NCBI GenBank assembly: GCA_030043495.1
Contig: JASHXO010000022.1
Coordinates: 1-11,642, forward strand
Direction of reading: 5' to 3'
Length of the DNA stretch: 11,642 nucleotides
Source of the DNA: Candidatus Rhabdochlamydia sp.
GTDB taxonomy: Bacteria > Chlamydiota > Chlamydiia > Chlamydiales > Rhabdochlamydiaceae
Part shown: positions 1-7,007 of the stretch, in pieces
How the letters are laid out: every line of letters starts with the position of its first letter
Numbering within the stretch: position 1 is the stretch's first letter
The notes under the pieces: model-generated
What the model was told of the DNA's origin: nothing
What the model saw: the letters and a program-made list of their open reading frames with translations, nothing else
Database searches by the model: none
Made by a program: the position numbers and the translations under genes

Positions 1-1718
1 TCTCTGAAGAAAAGATCGCCATCCGTGTCAAAGTGCATTACGAAGACCATCAAGTGGATTTGAAAGATCTGGTTGGAGCTTTTAACCGCCAGGAACATTT
101 TGTCGAGCTGTCTCCACATGCCGTAGCACTTCTTGACCGCGAGAATTTCAGTAAAGATTGGGGCGATTTTACCGAACAAGAGGTGATGAGCGAAGGGGCC
201 CAGCTAAAAAAAAATCGGTTTGGCCTGCTAAGTCAGCTGCTGGAACGGCCAAATTTGGTGATCCGAGAAGGCCTCAAGCAAAAAATTATCACAATGTCGC
301 ACTGCACACCATCTTCCTCCATGGACCCGAGCAAATCTTTTCAGGGGACACTTTTTTCCTATCAAAAAGAAGGTCTTCAATGGCTCAAGTTCCTCGAAGA
401 AGGCGGCTTCGGTGGTCTTTTAGCCGACGAAATGGGACTAGGAAAAACTGTGCAAGTCCTGGCATTTTTTTCCCTACTGTCTTTTCAACGCCCTTGTTTG
501 GTCGTCGTGCCCACTTCTCTTTTGTTTAATTGGAAACGAGAGATCGAGAAATTTTTGCCTTCTTTGAGCGTTTATTCCCATTATGGAAAAGACCGTTTGC
601 AAAACAAAGAAGCGCTTGAACAAAAGCAAATTATTCTGACCTCCTATGCTTTGCTACGGCTGGATGTCGAGATGCTGCAAAAAATTGATTATCAAGTTGT
701 TGTCTTGGATGAAGGGCAAGCGATCAAAAATCCTGATAGCCAGATTGCAGGCTGTTGCTTTCGCCTGCAAAGTCAAATCCGCCTAGTGATCACTGGAACC
801 CCAATCGAGAACCGACTGGAAGATCTCTGGTCGATTTTTCACTTTTTACAACCTGATCTTTTGGGGGAGCGACGTCAATTTCAAGCGGAAGTCTTGCGTT
901 CACAGATGGGAACCCAGTATCTCGATCGAACCAGAAAAAAGATCAAGCCATTCCTTTTGCGACGAAAAAAAGAACAAGTTGCCCTCGAACTTCCATCCAA
1001 ACTCGAGCAGATAGTTTTTGTCGAAATGACAGATTCTCAACGGGATATTTATGAACGATGGTTGCGGAGCACAAAACAAGGGCTGCTAAAAAAAGTGAGC
1101 CTTGACGGCGCAGCTTCTCATCGCATGGAAATCCTCGAAGCGATCTTACGTCTTCGACAGCTGTGCGCTCATCCTTGGCTTGTAGAAGAAAGACAAGGAG
1201 AATCAGATGCTTTAAGCGCCAAATATGATCGCGTCCTTTCTGATCTTTCAGAGATAGTCGAAGAACAACGTAAAGTCTTGGTCTATAGTCAATTTACCAC
1301 AATGCTTCGACTGCTTGAAACCGGCATCCGTCAAAGAGGATGGAACTACGTTTATCTTGACGGAAGTACAACATACCGCGAAGAGACCGTCCGTCGATTC
1401 CAAGAAGATCTACAAGTTTCCATTTTCCTGATCAGTCTTAAAGCCGGCGGTGTTGGGCTCAATTTAACTGCCGCGGATTATGTATTTCTCTATGATCCTT
1501 GGTGGAATGATGCTGTCGAACGGCAAGCAATTGATCGTGCTCATCGTCTGGGCAAAAAGGGAACTGTTATAGCGCGCCGTTATATCACGGCCTTGAGCAT
1601 TGAAGAAAAGATCATGCGGTTAAAAGCACATAAAACAGCGCTATCCGAGCAGCTGTTGGAATCTGAAGAAGGCCTCGGACAAATCTCCCTAGATGACCTT
1701 TTAGGATTATTGACTTAA
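1..1718 (+). CDS. SNF2/Swi2-family helicase-like ATPase, C-terminal half (5' end outside window)
   Basis: This is a DNA-dependent ATPase of the SNF2 branch of helicase superfamily 2, expected to translocate on DNA and remodel protein-DNA contacts. The frame is open from base 3, so the GTG at 33 is probably internal and the gene starts upstream. Seen in order: Walker A DEMGLGKT (426-449), motif II as DEGQ (708-719; eukaryotic members have DEGH), motif III as TGTPIENR, then the C-terminal helicase lobe with LDGSTTYREETVRRF, ISLKAGGVGLNLTAADYV and the arginine-finger motif DRAHRLGKKG. Both RecA-like lobes are intact and the C-terminus is natural. About 130 residues precede the Walker A motif. 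Chlamydial SNF2 proteins are, from memory, about 1,150-1,200 residues, so roughly half is missing here. The stop codon lies inside the terminator stem at 1716-1759. Family call is firm; cellular target unknown. Confidence 0.95.
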   Translation, partial: SEEKIAIRVKVHYEDHQVDLKDLVGAFNRQEHFVELSPHAVALLDRENFSKDWGDFTEQEVMSEGAQLKKNRFGLLSQLLERPNLVIREGLKQKIITMSHCTPSSSMDPSKSFQGTLFSYQKEGLQWLKFLEEGGFGGLLADEMGLGKTVQVLAFFSLLSFQRPCLVVVPTSLLFNWKREIEKFLPSLSVYSHYGKDRLQNKEALEQKQIILTSYALLRLDVEMLQKIDYQVVVLDEGQAIKNPDSQIAGCCFRLQSQIRLVITGTPIENRLEDLWSIFHFLQPDLLGERRQFQAEVLRSQMGTQYLDRTRKKIKPFLLRRKKEQVALELPSKLEQIVFVEMTDSQRDIYERWLRSTKQGLLKKVSLDGAASHRMEILEAILRLRQLCAHPWLVEERQGESDALSAKYDRVLSDLSEIVEEQRKVLVYSQFTTMLRLLETGIRQRGWNYVYLDGSTTYREETVRRFQEDLQVSIFLISLKAGGVGLNLTAADYVFLYDPWWNDAVERQAIDRAHRLGKKGTVIARRYITALSIEEKIMRLKAHKTALSEQLLESEEGLGQISLDDLLGLLT

Positions 1719-1759
1719 TACCATTTCCGGAAAATATTTATTTTTCGGAAATGGTATTA
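1716..1759. terminator. Bidirectional hairpin terminator between convergent genes
   Basis: A near-perfect inverted repeat pairs 1716-1734 with 1741-1759: 19 pairs, including one G-T wobble, around a 6-base loop. The A-rich left side and T-rich right side of the stem top give a U-rich stretch in either direction. It includes the TAA of the SNF2 gene and ends 4 bp before the stop of the small gene on the opposite strand, so one hairpin can serve both transcripts. Confidence 0.85.
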
Positions 1760-1763
1760 GGAG

Positions 1764-1955
1764 CTATGAAGCCTCTTCATCTTCTACGCGTCTATCTTGT
1801 TCGATAAGTTCTTGAGCGGCAAATTTTAATGTTTTCAATCCATCTTCAAAACCCACCTGGTGAAGAAGTTGGTCGAGATAGCGGATCTCAGCCTGGAGTT
1901 GATCATTAATCGATTCCAGTTCAGAGATCTTTTTGAGCATCTGTTCCTTCGTCAT
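1764..1955 (-). CDS. Small predicted coiled-coil protein, 63 aa, function unknown
   Basis: I do not recognise a named family. The start chosen is the ATG at 1955 (MTKEQMLKK), because GGAGG at 1961-1965 sits 5 bases upstream of it; an in-frame ATG 12 bases earlier overlaps that ribosome-binding site and is unlikely to be used. The product is acidic at the C-terminus (RRVEDEEAS). Residues about 1-27 have the heptad-like spacing of a coiled coil (MLKKISELESINDQLQAEI), followed by a probable second helix (LKTLKFAAQELIEQ). There is no signal peptide, membrane segment or cysteine. Such a protein would be cytosolic and likely oligomeric, perhaps an adaptor or chaperone-like partner, but that is inference. 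It is convergent with the SNF2 gene, so no operon link to it. Good ribosome-binding site and protein-like composition make it a believable gene. Confidence 0.7.
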   Translation of the reverse strand: MTKEQMLKKISELESINDQLQAEIRYLDQLLHQVGFEDGLKTLKFAAQELIEQDRRVEDEEAS

Positions 1956-2052
1956 TGTTCCCTCCATTGCTAATTTTGGCGAAATAAAATAAGTAAGTTC
2001 GCTTAAGAGACGTTCTCTGAATTTGAATAACCTGCTTTTCGCGATCTTTCAC
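1921..2052 (-). CDS. Possible 43-aa leader ORF overlapping the start of the small coiled-coil gene
   Basis: On the minus strand a GTG at 2050-2052 has GGAGG five bases upstream and opens 43 codons (VKDREKQVIQIQRTSLKRTY...) ending in TGA at 1921-1923. That is 35 bases inside the next gene, in another frame. The arrangement would allow translational coupling. A 9-bp inverted repeat flanks much of it: ACTTACTTA at 2067-2075, just upstream of the ribosome-binding site, and TAAGTAAGT at 1990-1998 inside the ORF. The peptide is basic and resembles nothing I know. It may equally be chance in an untranslated leader. Confidence 0.22.
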   Translation of the reverse strand: MKDREKQVIQIQRTSLKRTYLFYFAKISNGGNNDEGTDAQKDL

Positions 2053-2185
2053 ATCAGCCTCCGCTCACTTACTTAAGATGCCAAAAACGTGCCAACATGA
2101 AGTTGTATGGGCAGAACTTTTTCTTTTTTTGTAGTCAAATCATTTATTTTTAATTGTTTAAACGAGTTGTCAATTTTTTTCAGGG
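1968..2185. other. Intergenic region with leader of the small gene; otherwise nothing recognised
   Basis: Apart from the possible leader ORF and the 9-bp inverted repeat (1990-1998 with 2067-2075), I see no tRNA, riboswitch or convincing promoter pair. Bases 2120-2185 are T- and A-rich without structure that I can support. Promoters for the minus-strand small gene must lie here or in the adjacent broken gene. Confidence 0.4.
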
Positions 2186-2556
2186 TTAAATCGAGGAAAT
2201 CTTTGCCTTACTCCACCATCTCCACTGGGAACAAAATGAATTCTTAAACCCATAACCGAATAAGATCCCCATCAATGCAGTATTGTCGACATAAGGATCA
2301 TTGAACACTTTTTCCCAAAACTCAGATCTATTTTCTATGCAGCTATAGAAGTGTGTTTGTGAAAATTGCAAGGTTGCTTTACAAATCTTTTCGCGAAATT
2401 TCTTTTCCTTCGGTGGTGCCTATGGCTCCTCCGGCATATGTCACCACCGAAGGAAAAGAAATTTCATCGAAAATCTTTTGTAAATCAACATCTTGCACAT
2501 TTTCACAAACACACTCTAAGAATGAAAGTGTATTGTTTTTCTCTAACAGAATTCAT
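2186..2556 (-). pseudogene. Degenerate gene with frameshifts and a nonsense codon, family unknown
   Basis: Three minus-strand pieces read as one damaged protein. A start-like ATG at 2556 gives MNSVREKQYTFIL. A shifted frame (open 2552-2382) continues ECVCENVQDVDLQKIFDEIS, then FPSVVTYAGGAIGTTEGKEI, and hits TAA at 2379-2381. Beyond it the same frame reads SNLAIFTNTLL. After one more shift near 2350-2360 the text continues YSCIENRSEFWEKVF and NTALMGILFGYGFKNSF to the stop at 2186. The last motif (GILFGYGxxNS) recalls a chlamydia-specific hypothetical family, but I cannot name it. The joined product would be about 120 residues. Each junction falls where the text resumes sensibly, which supports decay of one gene rather than chance ORFs. 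The quasi-palindrome at 2350-2515 occupies its middle. Alternative: only the 2186-2371 piece is coding. Confidence 0.45.
2350..2515. repeat. 166-bp quasi-palindrome (long imperfect inverted repeat)
   Basis: The arms 2350-2418 and 2442-2515 are inverted copies around a 23-base spacer. The outer 17 bp (2350-2366 with 2499-2515) and the inner 24 bp (2395-2418 with 2442-2465) pair perfectly. The middle of the arms has mismatches and small indels that make the right arm 5 bases longer. I see no clean target-site duplication outside the ends and no transposase. The minus strand stays open through the right arm and loop and well into the left arm. It could be a miniature element, a palindromic insert like the Rickettsia palindromic elements, or a template-switch product in a decaying gene. 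Confidence 0.85.
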
Positions 2557-2561
2557 TCTAC

Positions 2562-2592
2562 TTGTCAAAAAGGTGCTTTCGTTTAATATAAA
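2562..2592 (+). promoter_or_regulatory. Candidate sigma70-type (chlamydial sigma66) promoter for the small lipoprotein
   Basis: TTGTCA at 2562-2567 is a good -35 match. An AT-rich block follows, with -10 candidates TAATAT (2584-2589, spacing 16) or TATAAA (2587-2592, spacing 19). It lies 27-35 bases before the start codon at 2620. Neither -10 is perfect, so this is a plausible rather than certain promoter. Confidence 0.4.
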
Positions 2593-2619
2593 AGAACACA
2601 AGTATCTAAAAGCTGCAAT

Positions 2620-2859
2620 ATGAAGCACATTTCTATCCTCTTTTCCCTGTTGGCATTAATAACTGTACCATCTTGTACGCAAAAAGAAGAAGAGCAGGAA
2701 CTTGACTATGACAACATGGTGATGGCCGACGAAGAAGAAGAATGGACCCCAGGCCAAAAAAACGATGTCAAGGCCATCGCAGATTTAGATCCTCAAGAAT
2801 TCCTCATTAGCGATCCGGAATTAAAAACCGAGAATGCTTCAGAGGAACTGCGTGAATGA
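2620..2859 (+). CDS. Small acidic lipoprotein, 79 aa
   Basis: The N-terminus is a lipoprotein signal peptide: MKH, a hydrophobic stretch ISILFSLLALITV, then the lipobox VPSC with the lipidated cysteine at residue 19. The mature part is about 60 residues with 21 Asp/Glu against 5 Lys/Arg, including EEE and EEEE runs, and should be anchored in a membrane as a mostly unfolded acidic tail. No known domain is visible. The start is the first ATG ahead of the signal peptide; the ribosome-binding site is weak (no GGAG within range). It is a single-gene unit: a candidate promoter lies at 2562-2592 and a hairpin begins at its stop codon. It converges with the ogt operon. Function unknown; the signal peptide and flanking signals make it a real gene. 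Confidence 0.75.
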   Translation: MKHISILFSLLALITVPSCTQKEEEQELDYDNMVMADEEEEWTPGQKNDVKAIADLDPQEFLISDPELKTENASEELRE

Positions 2860-2895
2860 GCCTATATTTAAATAGCGGGATAGGCTCATATTTCT
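2856..2895 (+). terminator. Hairpin terminator after the small lipoprotein gene
   Basis: ATGAGCCTAT (2856-2865) pairs with ATAGGCTCAT (2880-2889), 10 bp around a 14-base loop, followed by the T-rich run ATTTCTTTCTT. The stem includes the stop codon, the same design as the hairpin at 1716-1759. It may also act on the convergent ogt transcript, although the minus-strand T tract is weaker. Confidence 0.65.
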
Positions 2896-2923
2896 TTCTT
2901 AGAATTTATACACTGAAAAGGTC

Positions 2924-3418
2924 TTAAAAAACTTGAGGAAATTCTGGCAAAGCCAGAACTTCCCCTTCAAACTCGAGAAGTTCTTTTTTTATTCTAAGAT
3001 CTATCGCGAACCCTCCCAGGCGTTTTCCTCTACCAATCACACGATGGCAGGGGATGAAAAGCGGATAAGGATTAAAATGACAGGCAGTTCCAATCGCACG
3101 GGCGGCTCTGGGATAGCCGATTTTGTCGGCCAGTTCGCCATAGGTCAAAACCTCTCCAAAAGGAACCTTTTGTAAATAGTTGAGCGTCTTTTTTCTGAAA
3201 GGTGAAAGATGCTCTAAATTCAATTCGACATGCAGCGGTTTTTTTCTTCCGTAGCTCTCAAGAAATGCGAGCAACAGATCCCTATCTTTTTCTTTAGCGT
3301 CGCCTTCAATACAACATTCAAAATGACTGGAAAAACAAAGAGAAGTGCTTTTGAAGAGGCGTTCTTCAAACTCTAATGTAACGCGAATTGTTGGGCCTTC
3401 GGGAAAATTGATAATCAT
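2924..3418 (-). CDS. ogt: Methylated-DNA--[protein]-cysteine S-methyltransferase (Ogt/MGMT type)
   Basis: A suicide DNA-repair protein that transfers the alkyl group from O6-alkylguanine (and O4-alkylthymine) to its own cysteine, acting in the cytoplasm. The 164 residues match the single-domain Ogt length. The active site is IPCHRVIG with the acceptor Cys124. Before it come the helix-turn-helix part KVPFGEVLTYGELADKIGYP, with the conserved Tyr93, and RAARAIGTACHFNP, with the arginine finger at about Arg107. The N-terminal 70 residues are the poorly conserved ribonuclease-like subdomain. There is no Ada-type N-terminal metal domain, so it is a repair enzyme and not a transcriptional activator. 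It is the last gene of the pheT operon, 18 bp after the preceding stop, with no clear Shine-Dalgarno, which suggests coupled translation. C. trachomatis CT477, often labelled ada, is, from memory, the positional equivalent. Confidence 0.93.
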   Translation of the reverse strand: MIINFPEGPTIRVTLEFEERLFKSTSLCFSSHFECCIEGDAKEKDRDLLLAFLESYGRKKPLHVELNLEHLSPFRKKTLNYLQKVPFGEVLTYGELADKIGYPRAARAIGTACHFNPYPLFIPCHRVIGRGKRLGGFAIDLRIKKELLEFEGEVLALPEFPQVF

Positions 3419-3436
3419 AAGAATTTCAGGAGGAAA

Positions 3437-4453
3437 TTAACGAGTATAGGAAGAATCATCTCTATATGGAATGTGTGAAATGACCAGGTCCATATCTGTG
3501 AGTTCATCGTATTTGCGTTTACTTACAGATTCACCGGCATAGAACCAATAGAATTCTGGTTTTCCATCGACGTAGAAGACAGAAGGTCCATGTTTTAAAT
3601 CATTTTCCCAGGTAATTTCTTGAGAAATCATGTCCCCATCGATGAAATGCCGCTCGATTCCATTTTTTTGGCCATATAGATAAGCAATTTCGAGATAACG
3701 ATTTCCATTTTTAAAGTAAGTTGACTTTCCATGAAGTTGGCCATTGACCCATTCTTCGAGAGCTAGAGGTTCGCCATTTTGAGCAAAGGTGCGTTTCTCA
3801 CCATGCAGGCTGTTGCGGAAATAATAAGCAATCGATTCAGGAGCTCCATTGGGATAAAACGTTTCTTTCTTGATGGCATATCCTTGTTCAAAGAGCTCTT
3901 TTCCAAAGAGGAGGCCATTGCGGTCGCGACGAGTTGCTTGGCCAATTCCTTTTTCCACACGGGATTCCAAATCATTAGCCAATGTAAAATACTGCCCATC
4001 GAGAAGTTCTTGTCCGACGAATTCTTCAACCGCCATTGGCGATCCTTGGGAGTACCAGGTGGTAATCGAATAGCGCGTCGGAGAAAGCTGTATCCATTCT
4101 TTGATGGGAATCCCAGCTGGGTCATATTTGATTTCTTTGACGAGGGTTCCTTGATTGTATAGGCAATAATGTTCGACAGTTTGGCTATGAGGGAGTGTAT
4201 AAGTTGTCGGACCGTGCTTAAGACCGTTTTCATAAGTTGTGGTGATCGTCACTCCATTGCTCAAATCGGTGATGACTTGGCCCGGATAATTTTTCTCTTC
4301 CCAATCTTGTTTGGAAACGGCGTAGCCGTACTTATGGATGTAACGCTCAGAGATGACATTGTCATCTTGATGATCATTCTTGCACCCAGTCAGAGAGAGA
4401 AGGCTTAAAAGACCAAAGAGTGCGAAAAGCTTATTGTTCAGCTTATTTTTCAT
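3437..4453 (-). CDS. YwqK/MORN_2-type repeat lipoprotein (CT476-like)
   Basis: A predicted secreted lipoprotein of 338 residues. The signal peptide MKNKLNNKLFALFGLLSLLS leads to lipobox LTGC with Cys24. From about residue 75 the chain is made of short repeats of the YwqK/MORN_2 kind, each with a turn such as ENGLKHGPTTY, NGLLFGKELF, RNSLHGEKRTF, NGQLHGKSTYF, YGQKNGIERHF or ENDLKHGPSVFYVDGKPEF. These should stack into a beta-meander rich in Tyr, Trp and Gly. The last 30 residues are outside the repeats. Database names call this family an antitoxin component, but no toxin is nearby and a surface or periplasmic scaffold role is equally likely. It sits 15 bp after pheT and 18 bp before ogt on the same strand, clearly one operon; only a weak AAGG precedes the ATG. 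Synteny suggests equivalence to C. trachomatis CT476, an uncharacterised protein. Confidence 0.85.
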   Translation of the reverse strand: MKNKLNNKLFALFGLLSLLSLTGCKNDHQDDNVISERYIHKYGYAVSKQDWEEKNYPGQVITDLSNGVTITTTYENGLKHGPTTYTLPHSQTVEHYCLYNQGTLVKEIKYDPAGIPIKEWIQLSPTRYSITTWYSQGSPMAVEEFVGQELLDGQYFTLANDLESRVEKGIGQATRRDRNGLLFGKELFEQGYAIKKETFYPNGAPESIAYYFRNSLHGEKRTFAQNGEPLALEEWVNGQLHGKSTYFKNGNRYLEIAYLYGQKNGIERHFIDGDMISQEITWENDLKHGPSVFYVDGKPEFYWFYAGESVSKRKYDELTDMDLVISHIPYRDDSSYTR

Positions 4454-4468
4454 AAAAGAAGACCTTGT

Positions 4469-6868
4469 TTAACCGGTATGATGGTTTAATTTTTCCGCCA
4501 CTGCCGCAATAATGCGAGCATGTTCTTGTTCTACCGTCTCATAGGCAATCGTCTTTTCCAGATCGCGGTAGAAGAAGCGAAAAGTTGCATTTTTCTTATC
4601 TTTGCCGATTTGCTCGCTTTTGTAAAGATCTAAAAGTATCACTTTCTCCAATAGGCGCGAAGGGACTGAGCGCAAGGCGCGTAAAATCTCGGCGATAGGT
4701 AGTTCTTCTTTCAAGGTCACTGTCCAATCGCGCTCCGACCCGGGAAATTGGGCCAAGTCTGATACTTTCCATTGTTTTGGAATGAGGGGCATTAACTCGT
4801 GCAGATTGATTTCAGCGAAAAAAATCCGTTGAGGGACATCGAGTTTGGCGACACGATCAGGATGGACCTCTCCCATCACGCCAAGGATAGCTTGGCCTTT
4901 TTTGATCTTGGCCTGTCTTCCAAGATGGAAATTTTGCAGATGGGAAGGCTCGAATTCCACGTCTTCGATTTTTAGCGAGGCGAGAAGATTTGCAATCACT
5001 CCTTTCAGATCGTAAAAATCAAAGTCTCCTGGTTTGGGGTCCCAGTGATAGGGGGCCCGCTTACCGCTTAAAACAATCCCGGCAGCCGTTGGCTCAATAT
5101 ACTGATCTTTATCTTTAAAATGAATTCTGCCGACTTCAAATCCAGCGATATTCGTCGTTCCATGGTCGATATTGTATTTGACAGCCTGCAAAAGGCCAGG
5201 AAGCAATGAAGCTCTTAGGACCGATTGATCGACAGAATGAGAAAGAAGGACCGAGACCAGAGCATCTTTGCTCATCGAGTGTTCCAGCGTCATCGCTGCT
5301 TGCACTGGGCTGATCAAATCGCATGTCATCAATTCCTGCAGGCCTTCCCCGATAAGCCGCATCCGAATCTCTTTTTCCATCAGATAAAGTGGAGCGTTAG
5401 GAATCATAGAAGTTGTTAGAAGGGGAATCGGCTTCGGGATATTATTGTACCCATAGACACGCGCCACTTCTTCAATTAAATCGGCCTCGATGGAAATGTC
5501 GTTGCGATAGGTCGGAACAGCGATGAGCAACTCATGATTTGTCTCTTGCAGGATGCTCATTTCTAGACGGCGCAAAAGCCCCGCAATTTCCCCTGCACTG
5601 AGATGGGTTCCTAGCAATTGATTGACACGCTGGATGCGGCAGGCGATTTTCTTTTCGACAAATTCATGGGCCTTTTGATCGATGAATCCTTTACAGATTT
5701 TTCCACCAGCGACTTTTTGCAGTAAAAAAGCTGCGTAGTTCAAAGCGTCGATGACCCCATTGGGATCAATCCCTTTTTCAAATCGTTGTGAAGAATCGCT
5801 TTTGAGTCCGATGAGGCGTGCGCTCTTGCGGATCGCCTGAGGGGTAAAATACGCTGCTTCGATCAAGATATTGACGGTTTGATCAGAGACAGCGGAACTT
5901 TTTCCGCCCATCACTCCTGCAAAGGCCAATGGTTTGGCCATATCGCAGATCAGCAGAACCTCTGGAGGAATCAGCCGTTTTACATCATCCAAGGTTTCCA
6001 GTTCTTTATAGTCTGTCTGAGCGGTGATGATGATTTTTTCCCCATCGATTTTGTCTGTATCGAACATATGCAACGGCTGTCCGAATTCGAGCATCACGAG
6101 GTTGCCGATATCGACGATGTTATTGATGCTGCGGACGCCACAGACTTCGATTTTTTTCTTCAACCATTCAGGGGAAGGGCCGACTTTAATATCTTTTACT
6201 GCTCGACAAGAGTAACGAGGACATTGCTTTTTATCGATCAACAAGACTTGGACGCACTTTTCAACGGACTCTTCGTCCTCGCTGAAATTAAAGGAAGGTT
6301 TTTTCAAGGGGATATTCAGTTGAGCGGAGAGCTCGCGTGCCAGACCATAAATGCTCATGCAGTGGCCAAGATTTGGCGTCAACCCTACCTCATAGATCAC
6401 ATCGGAATAATAGGAAGCTAGATCCTTGCCTATTTCGAGCTCATCGGAAAGCTCCATGATTCCTTCGTGACTATCTCCCAGGCCAAGTTCTTTTTCAGAG
6501 CAGAGCATTCCGAATGACTCGACATCGCGCAATTTGCTTTTCTTAATCTTGAACGATTTGCCTTCCTCATCAAGGAGCGCGGCACCGATCTTCGCAAAAG
6601 CCGTCTTGATCCCGGCTCGACAGTTCGGAGCGCCGCAGACAACTTGAAATTCTTCTTCACCATCGCTGACTTTTGCGACACAAAGCCGATCGGCAGAAGG
6701 ATGCTTGTGCGTCTTTAAAACTTTGCCGACGACAACTCCAGAAAATTTCAGCGCAGAAGTTTCGATGCCTTCCACTTCGATTCCTGCCAATGTCAATACA
6801 TTGGCAAGTTCTTCTGGAGACTGCGTGAAGTTCAAATATTCCTTTAACCAAGATAACGGGACTTTCAT
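4469..6868 (-). CDS. pheT: Phenylalanine--tRNA ligase beta subunit
   Basis: Beta chain of the (alpha-beta)2 enzyme that charges tRNA-Phe; the partner pheS is not in this window. The start chosen is the ATG at 6868 (MKVPLSWLKEYLNF), the usual PheT N-terminus, giving 799 residues, the family's normal length. An in-frame TTG 27 bases upstream is possible but adds only an unrelated MHIKFFRTF. Domains: an EMAPII-like tRNA-binding fold at about 40-150 (VVVGKVLKTHKHPSADRL, then SFGMLCSEKELGL), the B3/B4 editing region at about 200-390 (NNIVDIGNLVMLEFGQPLHM), B5 at about 400-475, the inactive synthetase-like core, and a C-terminal FDX-ACB anticodon-binding domain (QFPGSERDWTVTL to the end). It is complete with no breaks. 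It heads the operon with the repeat lipoprotein and ogt. The mRNA leader has no strong Shine-Dalgarno. Confidence 0.97.
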   Translation of the reverse strand: MKVPLSWLKEYLNFTQSPEELANVLTLAGIEVEGIETSALKFSGVVVGKVLKTHKHPSADRLCVAKVSDGEEEFQVVCGAPNCRAGIKTAFAKIGAALLDEEGKSFKIKKSKLRDVESFGMLCSEKELGLGDSHEGIMELSDELEIGKDLASYYSDVIYEVGLTPNLGHCMSIYGLARELSAQLNIPLKKPSFNFSEDEESVEKCVQVLLIDKKQCPRYSCRAVKDIKVGPSPEWLKKKIEVCGVRSINNIVDIGNLVMLEFGQPLHMFDTDKIDGEKIIITAQTDYKELETLDDVKRLIPPEVLLICDMAKPLAFAGVMGGKSSAVSDQTVNILIEAAYFTPQAIRKSARLIGLKSDSSQRFEKGIDPNGVIDALNYAAFLLQKVAGGKICKGFIDQKAHEFVEKKIACRIQRVNQLLGTHLSAGEIAGLLRRLEMSILQETNHELLIAVPTYRNDISIEADLIEEVARVYGYNNIPKPIPLLTTSMIPNAPLYLMEKEIRMRLIGEGLQELMTCDLISPVQAAMTLEHSMSKDALVSVLLSHSVDQSVLRASLLPGLLQAVKYNIDHGTTNIAGFEVGRIHFKDKDQYIEPTAAGIVLSGKRAPYHWDPKPGDFDFYDLKGVIANLLASLKIEDVEFEPSHLQNFHLGRQAKIKKGQAILGVMGEVHPDRVAKLDVPQRIFFAEINLHELMPLIPKQWKVSDLAQFPGSERDWTVTLKEELPIAEILRALRSVPSRLLEKVILLDLYKSEQIGKDKKNATFRFFYRDLEKTIAYETVEQEHARIIAAVAEKLNHHTG

Positions 6869-7007
6869 AAAAGTGCGGAAAAATTTAATATGCAAGTGTG
6901 TTACTTATACCAAATCCCCTCAAATCCCGGAAAACAAAATAATTTGCAGAGTGGCATTAATTTCTGTGAAAAATTCCTTCAAATTTTTTCGAATATCAGG
7001 ATGACTC
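6869..7007. promoter_or_regulatory. Divergent control region between pheT and the LysM gene
   Basis: This 139-bp AT-rich gap must hold promoters for both strands. For pheT, CTTATA at 6904-6909 reads TATAAG on the minus strand, a fair -10, with only a poor -35 (TTCCGG) 17 bases before it. For the LysM gene, AGGA at 6998-7001 gives a ribosome-binding site six bases from the ATG; I could not choose a convincing promoter. No T-box leader, Phe-rich leader peptide or attenuator is visible ahead of pheT. Confidence 0.4.

Noticed and set aside
1968..2185. A tRNA or structured small RNA in the gap after the small coiled-coil gene
   Set aside because: No cloverleaf, T-loop consensus or stable hairpin was found; the only pairing is the 9-bp inverted repeat with a 68-base spacer.
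2353..2623. Overlapping plus-strand ORFs of 77 and 85 codons across the quasi-palindrome
   Set aside because: They exist because the inverted repeat is open on both strands; they lack a ribosome-binding site and overlap the promoter of the small lipoprotein gene.
3779..4162. 127-codon plus-strand ORF and 156-codon minus-strand ORF inside the repeat lipoprotein gene
   Set aside because: Both are alternative frames of a gene with a clear signal peptide and repeat structure.
3437..4453. Toxin-antitoxin module centred on the YwqK-like protein
   Set aside because: No candidate toxin gene lies beside it, and the operon partners are pheT and ogt.
5879..6421. 180-codon plus-strand ORF inside pheT
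   Set aside because: It is antisense to a fully conserved part of pheT; its Phe/His/Asp-rich translation is typical of an opposite-strand shadow.
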